Below are positions 15,862 to 25,000 of a stretch of 51,125 nt of DNA, in pieces (the stretch's first letter is position 1; the number at the start of each line of letters is the position of its first letter). The notes under the pieces are model-generated. The model saw nothing but the letters and a program-made list of their open reading frames with translations, had not been told where the DNA came from and did not search any database. A program made the translations under genes and the position numbers. Source of the DNA: CALMNV01 sp035688975 (GTDB lineage Bacteria > Actinomycetota > Actinomycetes > Actinomycetales > Dermatophilaceae); the NCBI RefSeq assembly GCF_035688975.1, contig NZ_DASSMH010000131.1, forward strand, positions 1 through 51,125, written 5' to 3'.

Positions 15862-15955
15862 GTCGAGTGGCCAGTTTGGTGCGGGTGCCGGCGTGCGGAA
15901 GTGGCCACTCGACCGGGGGGGTGGGGGTGCCGGCGTGCGGAAGTGGCCACTCGAC
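15862..15955. repeat. Second intergenic hairpin repeat array (one A unit, two B units)
   Basis: An A-type unit (CGAGTGGCCAGTTTGGTGCG) begins at 15864. B units (GTGCGGAAGTGGCCACTCGA) lie at 15893-15913 and 15935-15955, each after GGTGCCGGC. The A and B ends are reverse complements (CGAGTGGCCA/TGGCCACTCG). As at 7.0 kb, the array lies between convergent genes. Confidence 0.85.
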
Positions 15956-15975
15956 CTGGGGGTGCGGGGGTTAGG

Positions 15976-17580
15976 TCAGTCTGCGGTCGGTGCGGCGGGG
16001 CTGCGCCGCCGTCGGCGTCGCGGCGTCGGAGACCCGCCGGCGGGCGCAGTGTCAGCCATCGCGCCGGCCTCCTCGGTGGCGGTGGAAAGCTCCGCTCCGC
16101 CACGGGTGCGTCGGCGGTTGCGGCTGCGCCGGGGCCGCACGTCGCCGGTCCCGGCGTCCGCGCCCGAAGTCTCGGCCCGGTCCTGCCCACGAGCCGCGTG
16201 CCCGCCGCCCACACGCCGACCCGAGCGGTCGGGCGTGCGGCTGACCCGCTTGCCGGTCTCGCCGAGGTCCTCGATCTCCTCGGCGCCGAGCCCCTCGCGG
16301 GTGCGCTCGGACCTGGCCAGCACGCCGGTGACGTCGGCCGGGATGTCGAGGTCGGTGTAGAGGTGCTCCGACGAGGAGTAGGTCTCGAGCGGCTCGGGGA
16401 TGCCGAGGTCGAGCGCCTTGTTGACCATGGCCCACCGGTGCAGGTCGTCCCAGTCGACGAAGGTGATGGCCACGCCCGTGTTACCGGCCCGGGCCGTGCG
16501 CCCGATCCGGTGCACGTAGGTCTTCTCGTCCTCGGGGCACTGGAAGTTGATCACGTGGGTGACGTTCTCGACGTCGATGCCGCGGGCCGCGACGTCGGTG
16601 GCGACGAGGACGTCGATCTTGCCGTTGCGGAAGGCACGCAGCGCCTGCTCCCGGGCGCCCTGCCCGAGGTCACCGTGGATGGCGGCGGCCGCGAAGCCAC
16701 GGGCGGTCAGATCGTCGGCCACCTTCGCGGCGGTCCGCTTCGTGCGGCTGAAGATGATCGTGAGGCCCCGGCCGCTCGCCTGGAGGATGCGGGCGAGCAT
16801 CTCGACCTTGTCCATGGCGTGGGCGCGGTAGACGAACTGCTCGACCGCCTTGACCGTGTGGGCGTTCTCGTTGTCCTCGCCCATGGCGCGGATGTGCGTG
16901 GGCTGCCGCATGTAGCGCCGGGCGAGCGCGACGATGGCGCCCGGCATGGTGGCCGAGAAGAGCATCGTCTGACGGGTCGGCGACGTGAGCGACATGAGCT
17001 TCTCGACGTCGGGCAGGAAGCCGAGGTCGAGCATCTCGTCGGCCTCGTCGAGCACGACGGTCGTGGCCGCCGACAGGTCGAGGTGCCCCTGCTTGGCCAG
17101 GTCGAGAAGCCGCCCGGGCGTGCCGACGACGACCTCGACACCGGTTCGCAGCGCCTCGATCTGGGGCTCGTAAGCGCGACCCCCATAGACGGTGAGGACG
17201 CGGATGCCGCGGCGCTTGCCGGCACGCTGGAGGTCGGTGGACACCTGGACCGCGAGCTCGCGGGTCGGCGCGACGGCGAGGGCCTGGGGCTTGCCGGGCT
17301 TCGGCAGGGTCTCGTATGCCGGGTCGCCGGGGGCGACGGTGCGGTGCAGCATCGGCACGCCGAAGCCGAGCGTCTTGCCCGTGCCGGTCTTGGCCTGCCC
17401 GATGATGTCGTGACCGGCGAGCGCCACGGGGAGCGTCATGGCCTGGATGGGGAAGGGCGACACGATGCCGGCGTCGCCCAGGGAGGCGACGATCTCGGGA
17501 TGGATGTCGAAGTCGGCGAAGGCGAGTGCCGGCGCCTGGGTCGCTGGCTGGGCGTCGGCTTCGGTGGTGGTCTGCGTCAT
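15976..17580 (-). CDS. rhlE: DEAD-box ATP-dependent RNA helicase (RhlE-like)
   Basis: The 534-residue protein has all DEAD-box motifs in order: Q motif (FADFDIHPEIV...PFPIQ), AKTGTGKT, PTRELA, TPGRLLDL, VVLDEADEML, FSATMP, then the second RecA domain with IIFSRTKR, VATDVAARGID and YVHRIGRTARAG. The last 90 residues are basic and low in complexity, rich in Arg, as expected for an RNA-binding tail. It would unwind RNA in ribosome assembly or mRNA decay. The ATG at 17580 is preferred over one 6 nt upstream because GAGAG lies 6 nt before it. A long upstream region (to a TAGACT box near 17757) suggests a leader of about 165 nt. It corresponds in position to Rv3211. Confidence 0.93.
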   Translation of the reverse strand: MTQTTTEADAQPATQAPALAFADFDIHPEIVASLGDAGIVSPFPIQAMTLPVALAGHDIIGQAKTGTGKTLGFGVPMLHRTVAPGDPAYETLPKPGKPQALAVAPTRELAVQVSTDLQRAGKRRGIRVLTVYGGRAYEPQIEALRTGVEVVVGTPGRLLDLAKQGHLDLSAATTVVLDEADEMLDLGFLPDVEKLMSLTSPTRQTMLFSATMPGAIVALARRYMRQPTHIRAMGEDNENAHTVKAVEQFVYRAHAMDKVEMLARILQASGRGLTIIFSRTKRTAAKVADDLTARGFAAAAIHGDLGQGAREQALRAFRNGKIDVLVATDVAARGIDVENVTHVINFQCPEDEKTYVHRIGRTARAGNTGVAITFVDWDDLHRWAMVNKALDLGIPEPLETYSSSEHLYTDLDIPADVTGVLARSERTREGLGAEEIEDLGETGKRVSRTPDRSGRRVGGGHAARGQDRAETSGADAGTGDVRPRRSRNRRRTRGGAELSTATEEAGAMADTAPAGGSPTPRRRRRRSPAAPTAD

Positions 17581-17751
17581 GGGCATCTCTCGATCAGCAC
17601 GAGCACCCCGCCGTCGCGGGAGCTCAGTGTCTCGTTGCGGGCCGATCGGGAGGTGTCGTGAGAGGGTTTGCGCTGACCACGTCCGCCACCGGGCCCGCTG
17701 GGAGCCCCGGGAAGAACCATCGTGCCGACCGGGCACCGGGTTGTCAGCCCG

Positions 17752-17757
17752 AGTCTA
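17752..17757 (-). promoter_or_regulatory. Possible -10 box of the DEAD-box helicase gene
   Basis: TAGACT reads leftward from 17757 to 17752. It would give a leader of about 165 nt before the ATG at 17580. The nearest -35-like TTGGAC is 21 nt upstream, longer than ideal. No other good TANNNT box is obvious in the 260-nt divergent region, which otherwise shows nothing recognisable. Confidence 0.35.
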
Positions 17758-17840
17758 CCCGCTGCCGGCCTACCGACCGTCCAACGCGGCTCCCGGGCAG
17801 GGCGGGCCGAGGCCGTGGCGGTCGCCGCTACATTGGCGGC

Positions 17841-18554
17841 ATGACTGAGACGCCCCACGCGGCCGAGCAGCGCGAGGCTACCGACGGGCCGAGCGACCCG
17901 GCATACCTCGAGGCGGTCACCGAGCTGCTCGGGGGCCTCGCCTACGGGCAGCTGCGGGCCTTCAGCCAGCTGGCCCGTGACTCGGAGCTCGCGCCGACGC
18001 TGCGGCACCGCTCCGAGCTTGCTCGGCTCGCCGCGCACGAGCTGGGCCGCTACACGGCGCTGGCCGAGCGGCTCCGCTCCCTCGGGGTGGAGCCGGAGGA
18101 CGCGATGCAGCCGTTCGTCGCCGCGGTGGACGGCTTCCACGAACGCACGACCGCCTCGACCTGGCTCGAGAGCCTCGTCAAGGCCTACGTCGGTGAGGGC
18201 ATCGCCCAGGACTTCTACCGGGAGGTCGCCGCCTATGTCGACGCGGACACCCGAGAGCTCGTCCACCGGGTGCTCGAGGACAACGGCCAGGCGGACTTCG
18301 TCGTGGGCGTCGTGAGGGAGGCGATCGAGGCCGACCCCCGCATCGCGGGGCGACTTGCGCTGTGGGGGCGGCGGCTCGTCGGCGAGGCGATCACCCAAGC
18401 GCAGCGGGTGGGCGTCGAGCGGGACGCGCTCGCGGGCCTGCTCGTCGGGACGCCCGGCCGGGCCGGCGCCGACCTCGCGGAGCTCGGCCGGATGTTCGTT
18501 CGACTGACGGACGAGCACACCCGCCGCATGGAGCGGCTGGGACTGGCCTCCTGA
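17841..18554 (+). CDS. Ferritin-like fold protein (MiaE-like), function unknown
   Basis: The 237-residue protein is mostly helical with a ferritin-like pattern: YGQLRAFSQLARDSELAPTLRHRSELARLAAHELGRYTAL has spaced Glu and His residues of the E...ExxH type. A second half repeats the pattern (LVKAYVGEGIAQDFYREVAAYVD and LVHRVLEDNGQADFVV). This is the style of tRNA hydroxylase (MiaE)-like and ferritin-like conserved actinobacterial proteins, but the metal sites are not complete enough to assign a reaction. TACATT at 17829-17834 sits 6 nt before the ATG, so the mRNA is probably leaderless. Rv3210c holds the same position next to the RNA helicase. Confidence 0.7.
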   Translation: MTETPHAAEQREATDGPSDPAYLEAVTELLGGLAYGQLRAFSQLARDSELAPTLRHRSELARLAAHELGRYTALAERLRSLGVEPEDAMQPFVAAVDGFHERTTASTWLESLVKAYVGEGIAQDFYREVAAYVDADTRELVHRVLEDNGQADFVVGVVREAIEADPRIAGRLALWGRRLVGEAITQAQRVGVERDALAGLLVGTPGRAGADLAELGRMFVRLTDEHTRRMERLGLAS

Positions 18555-18559
18555 CCGAG

Positions 18560-18601
18560 CCCGGCGGCATACGGCCACGGATCAGCCCGTATGCCGCCGG
18601 G
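18560..18601. terminator. Perfect 15-bp hairpin built from two octamers
   Basis: CCCGGCGGCATACGG (18560-18574) pairs perfectly with CCGTATGCCGCCGGG (18587-18601) around a 12-nt loop. Each arm holds one copy of the dispersed octamer. It begins 5 nt after the ferritin-like gene stop and can end its transcription. Confidence 0.8.
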
Positions 18602-18610
18602 ACAAGAGCA

Positions 18611-18638
18611 GGGCCCGACCGTTGGACGGTCGAGCCCC
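18611..18638 (-). terminator. Hairpin downstream of glsB-like gene
   Basis: GACCGT and ACGGTC flank a TGG loop, with further GGGC/GCCC pairing outside one mismatch. Read leftward it follows the stop of the gene ending at 18666. Confidence 0.5.
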
Positions 18639-18665
18639 GCTCGGTGGGACGGCAATCTTGGGGGG

Positions 18666-18935
18666 TCAGGTCTGGCGGCGGCCGGTCATCGCCCCGTAGA
18701 TGAGGATGAGGGCGGCCGCCACGAGGACTCCGATGAGTCCCGCGATCCAGTCGATGCCCTTCGTGTCCGTCGTGCCGGTGGCGAGCTTGTAGAGGTAGGC
18801 GCCGATGAGCGAGCCGATGGCGCCGAGGATGACCGTCATCGCCAAGCTGATCGACTGGCGGCCCGGAAGGACGAGCCGAGCGAGTGGGCCGACGATGGCT
18901 CCGGCCACGAGAGCCATGAGGATGGTCTGAACCAT
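18666..18935 (-). CDS. GlsB/YeaQ/YmgE family stress membrane protein
   Basis: The 89-residue protein has three hydrophobic segments (ILMALVAGAIVGPLARLVL, AMTVILGAIGSLIGAYLY, WIAGLIGVLVAAALILIYGAM). It matches the transglycosylase-associated YeaQ/GlsB family, including the GPLARLVLPG and ILGAIGSLIGAYL phrases. These are general stress proteins of the inner membrane with no known enzymatic activity. The ATG follows AAAGGAGG at 10 nt spacing. A SigB-type promoter (GGTTA-15-GGGTAC) lies upstream at 19036-19011, which fits stress control. Confidence 0.88.
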   Translation of the reverse strand: MVQTILMALVAGAIVGPLARLVLPGRQSISLAMTVILGAIGSLIGAYLYKLATGTTDTKGIDWIAGLIGVLVAAALILIYGAMTGRRQT

Positions 18936-19010
18936 GGGGGGTGCTCCTCCTTTGAGCCCGGGGTCGGGCGCTGGTGGACCGGCTCGGGCCGGTCCTCGTC
19001 CACCTCCCCC

Positions 19011-19036
19011 GTACCCCGTCAGGCGAGCGGGTAACC
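19011..19036 (-). promoter_or_regulatory. SigB/SigF-type promoter of the glsB-like gene
   Basis: Reading leftward, GGTTA (19036-19032) is followed by 15 nt and GGGTAC (19016-19011). This resembles the GG(A/T)(A/T)T-N15-17-GGGTA(C/T) consensus of actinobacterial alternative stress sigma factors. The implied leader is about 70 nt. Confidence 0.5.
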
Positions 19037-19101
19037 CATGGGACCGGTGTGACGAAACCGCAACAATCGCCCGCTTTGTGAGCCCGCTCGGAGTCTGCCC
19101 G

Positions 19102-19323
19102 TCACACCGCCCCGAACCCCACGCCGCCCTTCTTCTCGGACCCTGTCGTGACGTAGCCGATGGACCCGCTCGGGACGATCACCCGTCCCCCGCGCTCGTC
19201 GCGCAGCTCGAGCACGTCGGAGGCGCGAGCGGCGCGGACCGCCTCGACCACCTCGTCCGCCGAGAGCGTCGTCTCGAAGCTGATCTCGCGTGCCACGTGC
19301 TGCACGCCGATGCGGACCTCCAC
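19102..19323 (-). CDS. DUF3107 family small protein
   Basis: The 73-residue protein (begins MEVRIGVQHVAREISFET, with VIVPSGSIGYV near the end) matches the DUF3107 family, found across actinobacteria and known in M. tuberculosis as TB9.4 (Rv3208A). No function is established. The family's residues around IPS.KIAYVEIG, seen here as VPSGSIGYVTTG, are present. GTG at 19323 follows a purine run GAGGAGAGGAAA. It lies between glsB and a tetR gene, both on the same strand. Confidence 0.85.
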   Translation of the reverse strand: MEVRIGVQHVAREISFETTLSADEVVEAVRAARASDVLELRDERGGRVIVPSGSIGYVTTGSEKKGGVGFGAV

Positions 19324-19362
19324 GGGGTTTCCTCTCCTCGAAATGGTGAACTCGACGCCACC

Positions 19363-20031
19363 CTAACCGGCGCCGGTGACGACGGACTCACGGTCCGCGC
19401 CGCCGTGTGCCTCCCGCTCGAGGGCGGGAAAGGCGCCGATGCCCCGGCGGATGAGCGCCCCCGTGATCCGGGTGGCCGTCTCCTTGGAGATGCCCGACCC
19501 GGCGGCCAGCCAGTGGCGGGCCGAGGTCTGCGCGAGTCCGACGAACCCGACCGCCACGAGCACCGCCTCCTGCTGGTTCAGCGACGTCTGGCTCCGGATG
19601 ATGTCGGCCATCGCCTCGGCGCACGTGAGGACGATCTGGTCGAGCCGGCGCCGGACGGCCGGCTCGTTGGCGAGGTCGGACTCGAAGATGAGCCGGAAGG
19701 CCGCGCCGTCGCGGGCGACGAAGTCGAAGTAGGCGCGCACCATGGTGCTGACCCGCGTCTTGTCGTCCGCGAGCGACAGCGCGTCGCGGACGAGCTGCTC
19801 CAGCTCGCCGGCATGCCGGTCGATGAGCGCGAGGTAGAGCTCGAGCTTGCCCGGAAAGTGCTGGTAGAGAACGGGTTTGGAGACGCCGGCACGGGCCGCG
19901 ATGTCGTCCATGGCGGCCTGGTGGTAGCCGTTCTCGACGAAGACGGCGAGGGCCGCCTCGAGCAGCTGCGCACGGCGCTCCGGGCGCGGCAGCCGCTGGC
20001 CGCGAGCCGGGGCGATGGTGTCGTCGGGCAT
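19363..20031 (-). CDS. TetR family transcriptional regulator
   Basis: The 222-residue protein has an N-terminal helix-turn-helix (RRAQLLEAALAVFVENGYHQAAMDDIAARAGVSKPVLYQHFPGKLELYLALI) typical of TetR, then an all-helical ligand and dimer domain. It corresponds in position to Rv3208. The ligand is unknown. ATG at 20031 is preferred over ATG 20037, because GGAAGG is 6 nt before the former and adjacent to the latter. It is divergent from moeZ (80 nt gap) and shares its strand with the DUF3107 gene 39 nt downstream, so the two may form an operon. Confidence 0.9.
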   Translation of the reverse strand: MPDDTIAPARGQRLPRPERRAQLLEAALAVFVENGYHQAAMDDIAARAGVSKPVLYQHFPGKLELYLALIDRHAGELEQLVRDALSLADDKTRVSTMVRAYFDFVARDGAAFRLIFESDLANEPAVRRRLDQIVLTCAEAMADIIRSQTSLNQQEAVLVAVGFVGLAQTSARHWLAAGSGISKETATRITGALIRRGIGAFPALEREAHGGADRESVVTGAG

Positions 20032-20111
20032 GCGCATCCTTCCGCGTCGGGCCGGCCTCGTCGCTGGGCCCGAGGTGTCCCCGTCACTCTACCGAGCAGT
20101 ACGGTGGGGCC

Positions 20112-21290
20112 ATGCCCTCGAGCGCACTCGTCACCGAGCGCCGGTCGCTCAGCCGCGAGGAGGTGACCCGCTACGCGCGCCACGTCCTCATCCCCGGGGT
20201 GGGGCTCGAGGGGCAGGAGCGCCTGGCCGCCGCGCGGGTGCTCGTGGTCGGGGCCGGGGGGCTCGGCTCACCGGCCCTGCTCTACCTCGCCGCCGCGGGG
20301 ATCGGCACGATCGGCGTGGTGGACGCGGACGTTGTCGAGCTGACCAACCTGCACCGTCAGGTCATCCACACCGACGCCGACATCGGCAGGCCCAAGACGG
20401 AGTCGGCTGAGGAGGCGGTGCGCCGGGTCAACCCGCACGTGACGGTCGTGCGCCACGACATCCGGCTCGACTCCACGAACGCCCTCGACGTCCTCGGCGG
20501 CTACGACGTCGTCGTCGACGGCACCGACAACTTCCCCACGCGCTACCTGCTCAACGACGCCTGCGTGCTGCTCGGCAAACCGCACGTGTGGGGGTCGATC
20601 CTCCGCTTCGACGGACAGGTGTCGGTGTGGTGGGCCGGGCACGGACCGTGCTACCGCTGCGTCTTCCCCGACCCCCCACCGCCGGGGTCGGTGCCGAGCT
20701 GCGCCGAGGGTGGGGTCCTCGGGGTCCTCTGCGCCGCAATCGGATCAGTGCAGTCGACCGAGGCCATCAAGCTGCTGCTCGGCATCGGTGAGCCGCTGAC
20801 CGGTCGGCTCCTCGTGCACGACGCGCTGCGCCAGACGTGGGACACGCTCACGGTCCGAGCGGACCCCGCCTGCCCGGTCTGCGGCGCGGACCGCACCATC
20901 ACCGAGCTGGTCGACTACCTCGAGTTCTGCGGCATACCAAGCCGGTCCGCCGCGGACGCCGACGCAGTCCCCACCGCCACGGTGCAGGAGACCGCCGCAG
21001 CCATGTCGTCGGGCGAGCCGCCCCTGCTCGTGGACGTCCGGGGGGAGGAGGAGCGGCGGATCGCGCGGATCCCGGGGGCGGTGCCGATCCACCTCGACGA
21101 CTTCCGGTCCGGCGCCGCCTTCGCCGCCCTGCCACGCAACCGTCGGATCCTCATCCACTGCAAGGTCGGTGGTCGTTCCGCCGAGGCGACGCGCCTCGCC
21201 CTGGCAGCGGGCTTCACCGACGTCGCCAGCGTCGACGGCGGCGTCCTCGCCTGGATCCGGGAGATCGACCCCTCACAGTCCGAGTACTGA
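20112..21290 (+). CDS. moeZ: Adenylyltransferase/sulfurtransferase MoeZ (ThiF-rhodanese fusion)
   Basis: MoeZ adenylates the C-terminal glycine of sulfur-carrier proteins such as MoaD and CysO, then supplies sulfur from its rhodanese domain. It serves molybdopterin and cysteine or thio-metabolite synthesis. The ThiF/E1-like domain (about residues 20-270) shows VVGAGGLGSPALLYLAAAG, the Arg of LHRQVIH, DGTDNF, and two zinc CxxC pairs (CYRC and CPVC). The rhodanese domain (about 290-392) ends with the active-site loop IHCKVGGRS, whose Cys carries the persulfide. The ATG lies 6 nt after TACGGT, a leaderless layout. The next gene starts directly after its stop. MoaE is encoded at 42.4 kb. Confidence 0.93.
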   Translation: MPSSALVTERRSLSREEVTRYARHVLIPGVGLEGQERLAAARVLVVGAGGLGSPALLYLAAAGIGTIGVVDADVVELTNLHRQVIHTDADIGRPKTESAEEAVRRVNPHVTVVRHDIRLDSTNALDVLGGYDVVVDGTDNFPTRYLLNDACVLLGKPHVWGSILRFDGQVSVWWAGHGPCYRCVFPDPPPPGSVPSCAEGGVLGVLCAAIGSVQSTEAIKLLLGIGEPLTGRLLVHDALRQTWDTLTVRADPACPVCGADRTITELVDYLEFCGIPSRSAADADAVPTATVQETAAAMSSGEPPLLVDVRGEEERRIARIPGAVPIHLDDFRSGAAFAALPRNRRILIHCKVGGRSAEATRLALAAGFTDVASVDGGVLAWIREIDPSQSEY

Positions 21291-22010
21291 ATGCCGTCGG
21301 AGGAGTATGCCGAGCGCGTCCTCGACCTCGTCCGGCTCATCCCTCCCGGGCGCGTGCTCGCCTACGGGGACGTGGCGCGACGGCTGGGGGAGGGCGGTGC
21401 GCGCATGGTCGGGACGGTCCTTCGCCGATACGGCTCGGGCGCCCCGTGGTGGCGGGTCATCCGCGCCGACGGCAGGCCACCGCCGGGACTCGAGCGTGAG
21501 GCGGTCGAGCACTGGCGCGCCGAGGGCACGCCGCTCGCGCGCGGGCTCGTCGACGGCAGTCGTGCGGACATGGCGAGGGCGCGGTGGTCGGGCGAGGCGA
21601 CCGGCGGCGACGCCGAGGCCGTGCCGGGAACGCTGCACCACGTCGAGGTATGGGTCGAGGACATCGCCACGGCCGGTCGCGAGTGGGGGTGGCTGCTCGG
21701 CCGGCTGGGATACCGGCTGGGCGACGACTGGGGGCATGGGCAGGCGTGGGAGCTGGGCAGCCTCTACGTGGTCCTCGAGGCGGGTCCCGACGTCCTGCCC
21801 GGCCGCCACGAGCGGCGCCGCGCCGGCGTCAACCACCTCGCGTTCCACGGTGGCTCCCGGCAGGCCGTCACGCAGCTCGTCGAGGAGTGCGCGGAGCACG
21901 GGTGGACCCTGATGTTCCCCGAGCAGCATCCGTATGCCGGTGGGCCGGGTCGCTGGGCGGCCTACCTCGAGAGCGGGGAGGGCTTCGAGGTCGAGCTCGT
22001 GGCCGGGTGA
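21291..22010 (+). CDS. Alkyltransferase-like (ATL) DNA-binding domain fused to a VOC/glyoxalase domain
   Basis: Residues 1-75 match alkyltransferase-like proteins: RVLAYGDVARRLGEGGARMVGTVLRRYGSGAPWWRVI. Tyr and Arg needed for nucleotide flipping are present, and the methyl-accepting Cys of true MGMT (PCHRV) is replaced by Trp (PWWRVI). Such proteins bind O6-alkylguanine and hand it to nucleotide excision repair. Residues about 110-238 form a VOC domain (HHVEVWVEDIATAG, VNHLAFHGGS, GFEVELVA) with plausible metal ligands His, His and Glu. I know ATL mostly as a single domain, so the fusion is notable. ATG 21291 directly follows the moeZ stop. The gene lies upstream of adnAB in a repair-rich stretch. 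Confidence 0.8.
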   Translation: MPSEEYAERVLDLVRLIPPGRVLAYGDVARRLGEGGARMVGTVLRRYGSGAPWWRVIRADGRPPPGLEREAVEHWRAEGTPLARGLVDGSRADMARARWSGEATGGDAEAVPGTLHHVEVWVEDIATAGREWGWLLGRLGYRLGDDWGHGQAWELGSLYVVLEAGPDVLPGRHERRRAGVNHLAFHGGSRQAVTQLVEECAEHGWTLMFPEQHPYAGGPGRWAAYLESGEGFEVELVAG

Positions 22011-22062
22011 CGAGGGGCGCCGGGTGCGGGGCGGTGTCGGCGCCCCGTGATGGAATCGGCGC

Positions 22063-25000
22063 GTGGTCATCCTCCGACGTGCACCAGCCCGGGTGGGCGC
22101 ACCGGTCGAGCTCACCGCCGCCCAGCGGGCCGCGGTCGACGCCGACGGGCCGCTCCTGCGTGTCCTCGGCGGACCGGGGACCGGCAAGTCGACGCTGGCG
22201 GTCGAGCTCGTGGCCGAGGCGGTCCGGCGAGGTGCGCGGGCCGACGCGTGCCTGCTCCTCGCGTCCACCCGCGCCGAGGCGGCCCGGCAGCGCGAGCGGG
22301 TCACCGCCCGGCTGGCCGCGACGTCGACGCAGCCGCTCGCCCGCACGTGGCAGGCGTTCGGCTTCGGCGTGCTCCGGGCGGAGGCGGCGCTGGCCGGCGA
22401 GCCGCTCCCGCGCCTGGTGGGCGGACCCGAGCAGGACCTCATCCTGCGCGACCTGCTCGCCGGCCATGCCGCGGGCGACGCGCCCGGGCCCGAGTGGCCC
22501 GAGCCGGTGCGGGCCGCGCTCGGCACCCGTGGCTTCCGCAACGAGCTGCGCGACCTGCTCATGCGCGCCGTCGAGCACGGCCAGGGGCCCGACGAGCTCG
22601 CGGCCCTCGGGCTCGGGCACGGGCGACCCGAGTGGGTGGCCGCCGCGCACGTGCTCCGGGAGTACGACGCGGTCACGGCCTTCTCGCGGCACGGCTCCTA
22701 CGACCCGGCCTGGGTGCTCACCGCCACCGCCGACCGTCTCGAGGACGACCCGGCCGCGCTGGACCGCCTGCGCGACCGGCTGCGCCTCGTCGTCGTCGAC
22801 GACGCCCAGGAGCTGACCTCCGCGGCGGCCCGGCTGCTGCGCGTCGTGGCGGCGGCCGGCCTGCGGGTGGTCCTCCTGGGGGACCCCGACAGCGCCGTGC
22901 AGACCTTTCGCGGCGCCGACCCGGGCTTCCTCGCCCACGGGTGGTCCGCCCTCGGGCCCGGGCCCACGGTCGTGCTCGACAGCAGCCACCGGCTGCCGTC
23001 CCGGATCGCCGACGTGGGGCACCGCGTGGCGCGGCACATCGGCGCGCTCGGCGGTGGCGCACAGCGCGGTGCGACGGCCGTCCGGGAGGGCGGCGTCGTC
23101 GACGTCGGCCTCTTCCGTTCGGCGGCGCAGGAGGCCGGCGCCATCGGCTCGCTCCTGCGGCGGGCCGCGCTGGTCGACGGGGTGCCGTGGGACGACATGG
23201 CCGTCATCGTCCGTGGCTCGGGGCGGGCCACGACGCTGCGGCGGCTGCTCGTCAACGCCGGAGTGCCCGTCGCCAGCGCGACCACGGAGACGCCGGTCCG
23301 TGACGAGCCCGCCGTGCGGCCACTGGTCGCGCTGTTCGAGGAGGCCCTCGTCATCGCCCGAGCCGAGTTCACCGGCCGGCGCCACCTCATCGACCCCGTC
23401 CGCGCCGCGGACCTGCTCGTCTCACCGGTCGGCGGCGCGGATGCCGTGTCGCTGCGACGACTCCGACGGCTGCTGCGCCGCGAGGAGCTCGAGTCCGGAG
23501 GCCACCGCTCGAGCGACGAGCTGCTCGCCGAGCTGCTGCGCCAGCCCCAGCGCGCGCGGCTGCTCGGGAGCTGCGGACGCGCCGCCGCCCGGGTCGCCAC
23601 CGCCCTCGAGGCAGGCGTGCAGGCGGCCGGGCTCACCGAGAACGGCACGTGGTGCGCAGGCGTCACCGCCGAGGTGGTGCTGTGGGCGATCTGGGATGCG
23701 GCCGGCGTCGCGGAGCCCTGGCGGCGCACCGCGCTCGCGGGCGGTCCTGGAGCCGAGCGCGCCGACCGCGACCTCGACGCCGTCCTCGGCCTCTTCGACG
23801 CCGCGGCGGCGTTCGTCGACCGCCTGCCGCAGGCGGGCCCCGACCAGTTCCTCGACCACGTGACCGGGCAGGACGTGCCCGGTGACACGCTCCTCGCCCG
23901 GTCCCAGAGCGGGCCCCGCGTCGAGCTGCTCACCCCACAGAGCGCCGCGGGACGTCAGTGGCGGGTCGTCGTCGTGGCCGGCGTCCAGGAGGGCGTGTGG
24001 CCGGACCTGCGGCTGCGTGGCTCCGTCCTCGGCTCGGAGGAGCTCGTCGACGTCGTGACCGGGCGCCCGCGGAGCCTGCGGGCGGCCCAGGCGGCCGTGC
24101 GCTACGACGAGACGCGGCTCTTCCACGTCGCCGTGACCAGGAGCACCGAGCGGCTGGTCGTGACGGCCGTGGGCAACGAGGACGAGCAGCCCTCCGTCTA
24201 CCTGGACCTCGTCGATCCGCCCTCCGACGCCGACGGCGGTGTGGCCGAGGAAGTGCGGCCGCACACCGAGGTCGGCAGCCCGATGACCCTGCCCGGGCTG
24301 GTGGGCCGGCTCCGCCGCGAGGCCGTGAGCCCCGACCCGACGGTCTCGCGAGCGGCTGTGGAGCTGCTCGCGGTAGCGGCGCGGGCCGGAGTGGCGGGGG
24401 CGGACCCCGCCTCGTGGTGGGCCCTGCGACAGCTGTCCGACGAGCGACCGGTCCGGCCGGACGGCGAGTCCGTCACGGTCTCGCCGTCCAAGGTGGAGCG
24501 GTTCTCGCAGTGCTCGCTGTCGTGGTTTCTCACGGCCGTGGGCGGCGGCGGTCCGTCGCTGGGACCGGCCAGCATCGGCACCATGGTCCACGACGTCGTC
24601 GCCGAGCACCCCGACGCCGACCTCGAGACGCTGACCGCGGAGGTCGACCGGAGGTGGGGACAGCTCGGCCTGCCGCCCGGCTGGGTGACGGAGCGCAAAC
24701 GCGCCGAGGCGCACGACATGGTCGCCCGGTTCGTCGACTACCGATGCCAGGCACGTGCCGACGGGTGGGAGCTGGCCGCGGTCGAGGTGGACTTCGAGGC
24801 GCCGGTGGGCCGGGCCCGCCTGGCCGGGCGGGTCGATCGCATCGAGCGCGACGCCGCCGGCCGCCTCCGGGTCGTCGACCTCAAGACCGGCGCCGGCAAG
24901 CCAGCGGCGGCCGACATCGGCGAGCACGGGCAGCTCGGCGCCTACCAGGTCGCCGTGGAGTCCGGTGCGTTTCCCGACCTCGGCACCGGCTCGGCCGGCG

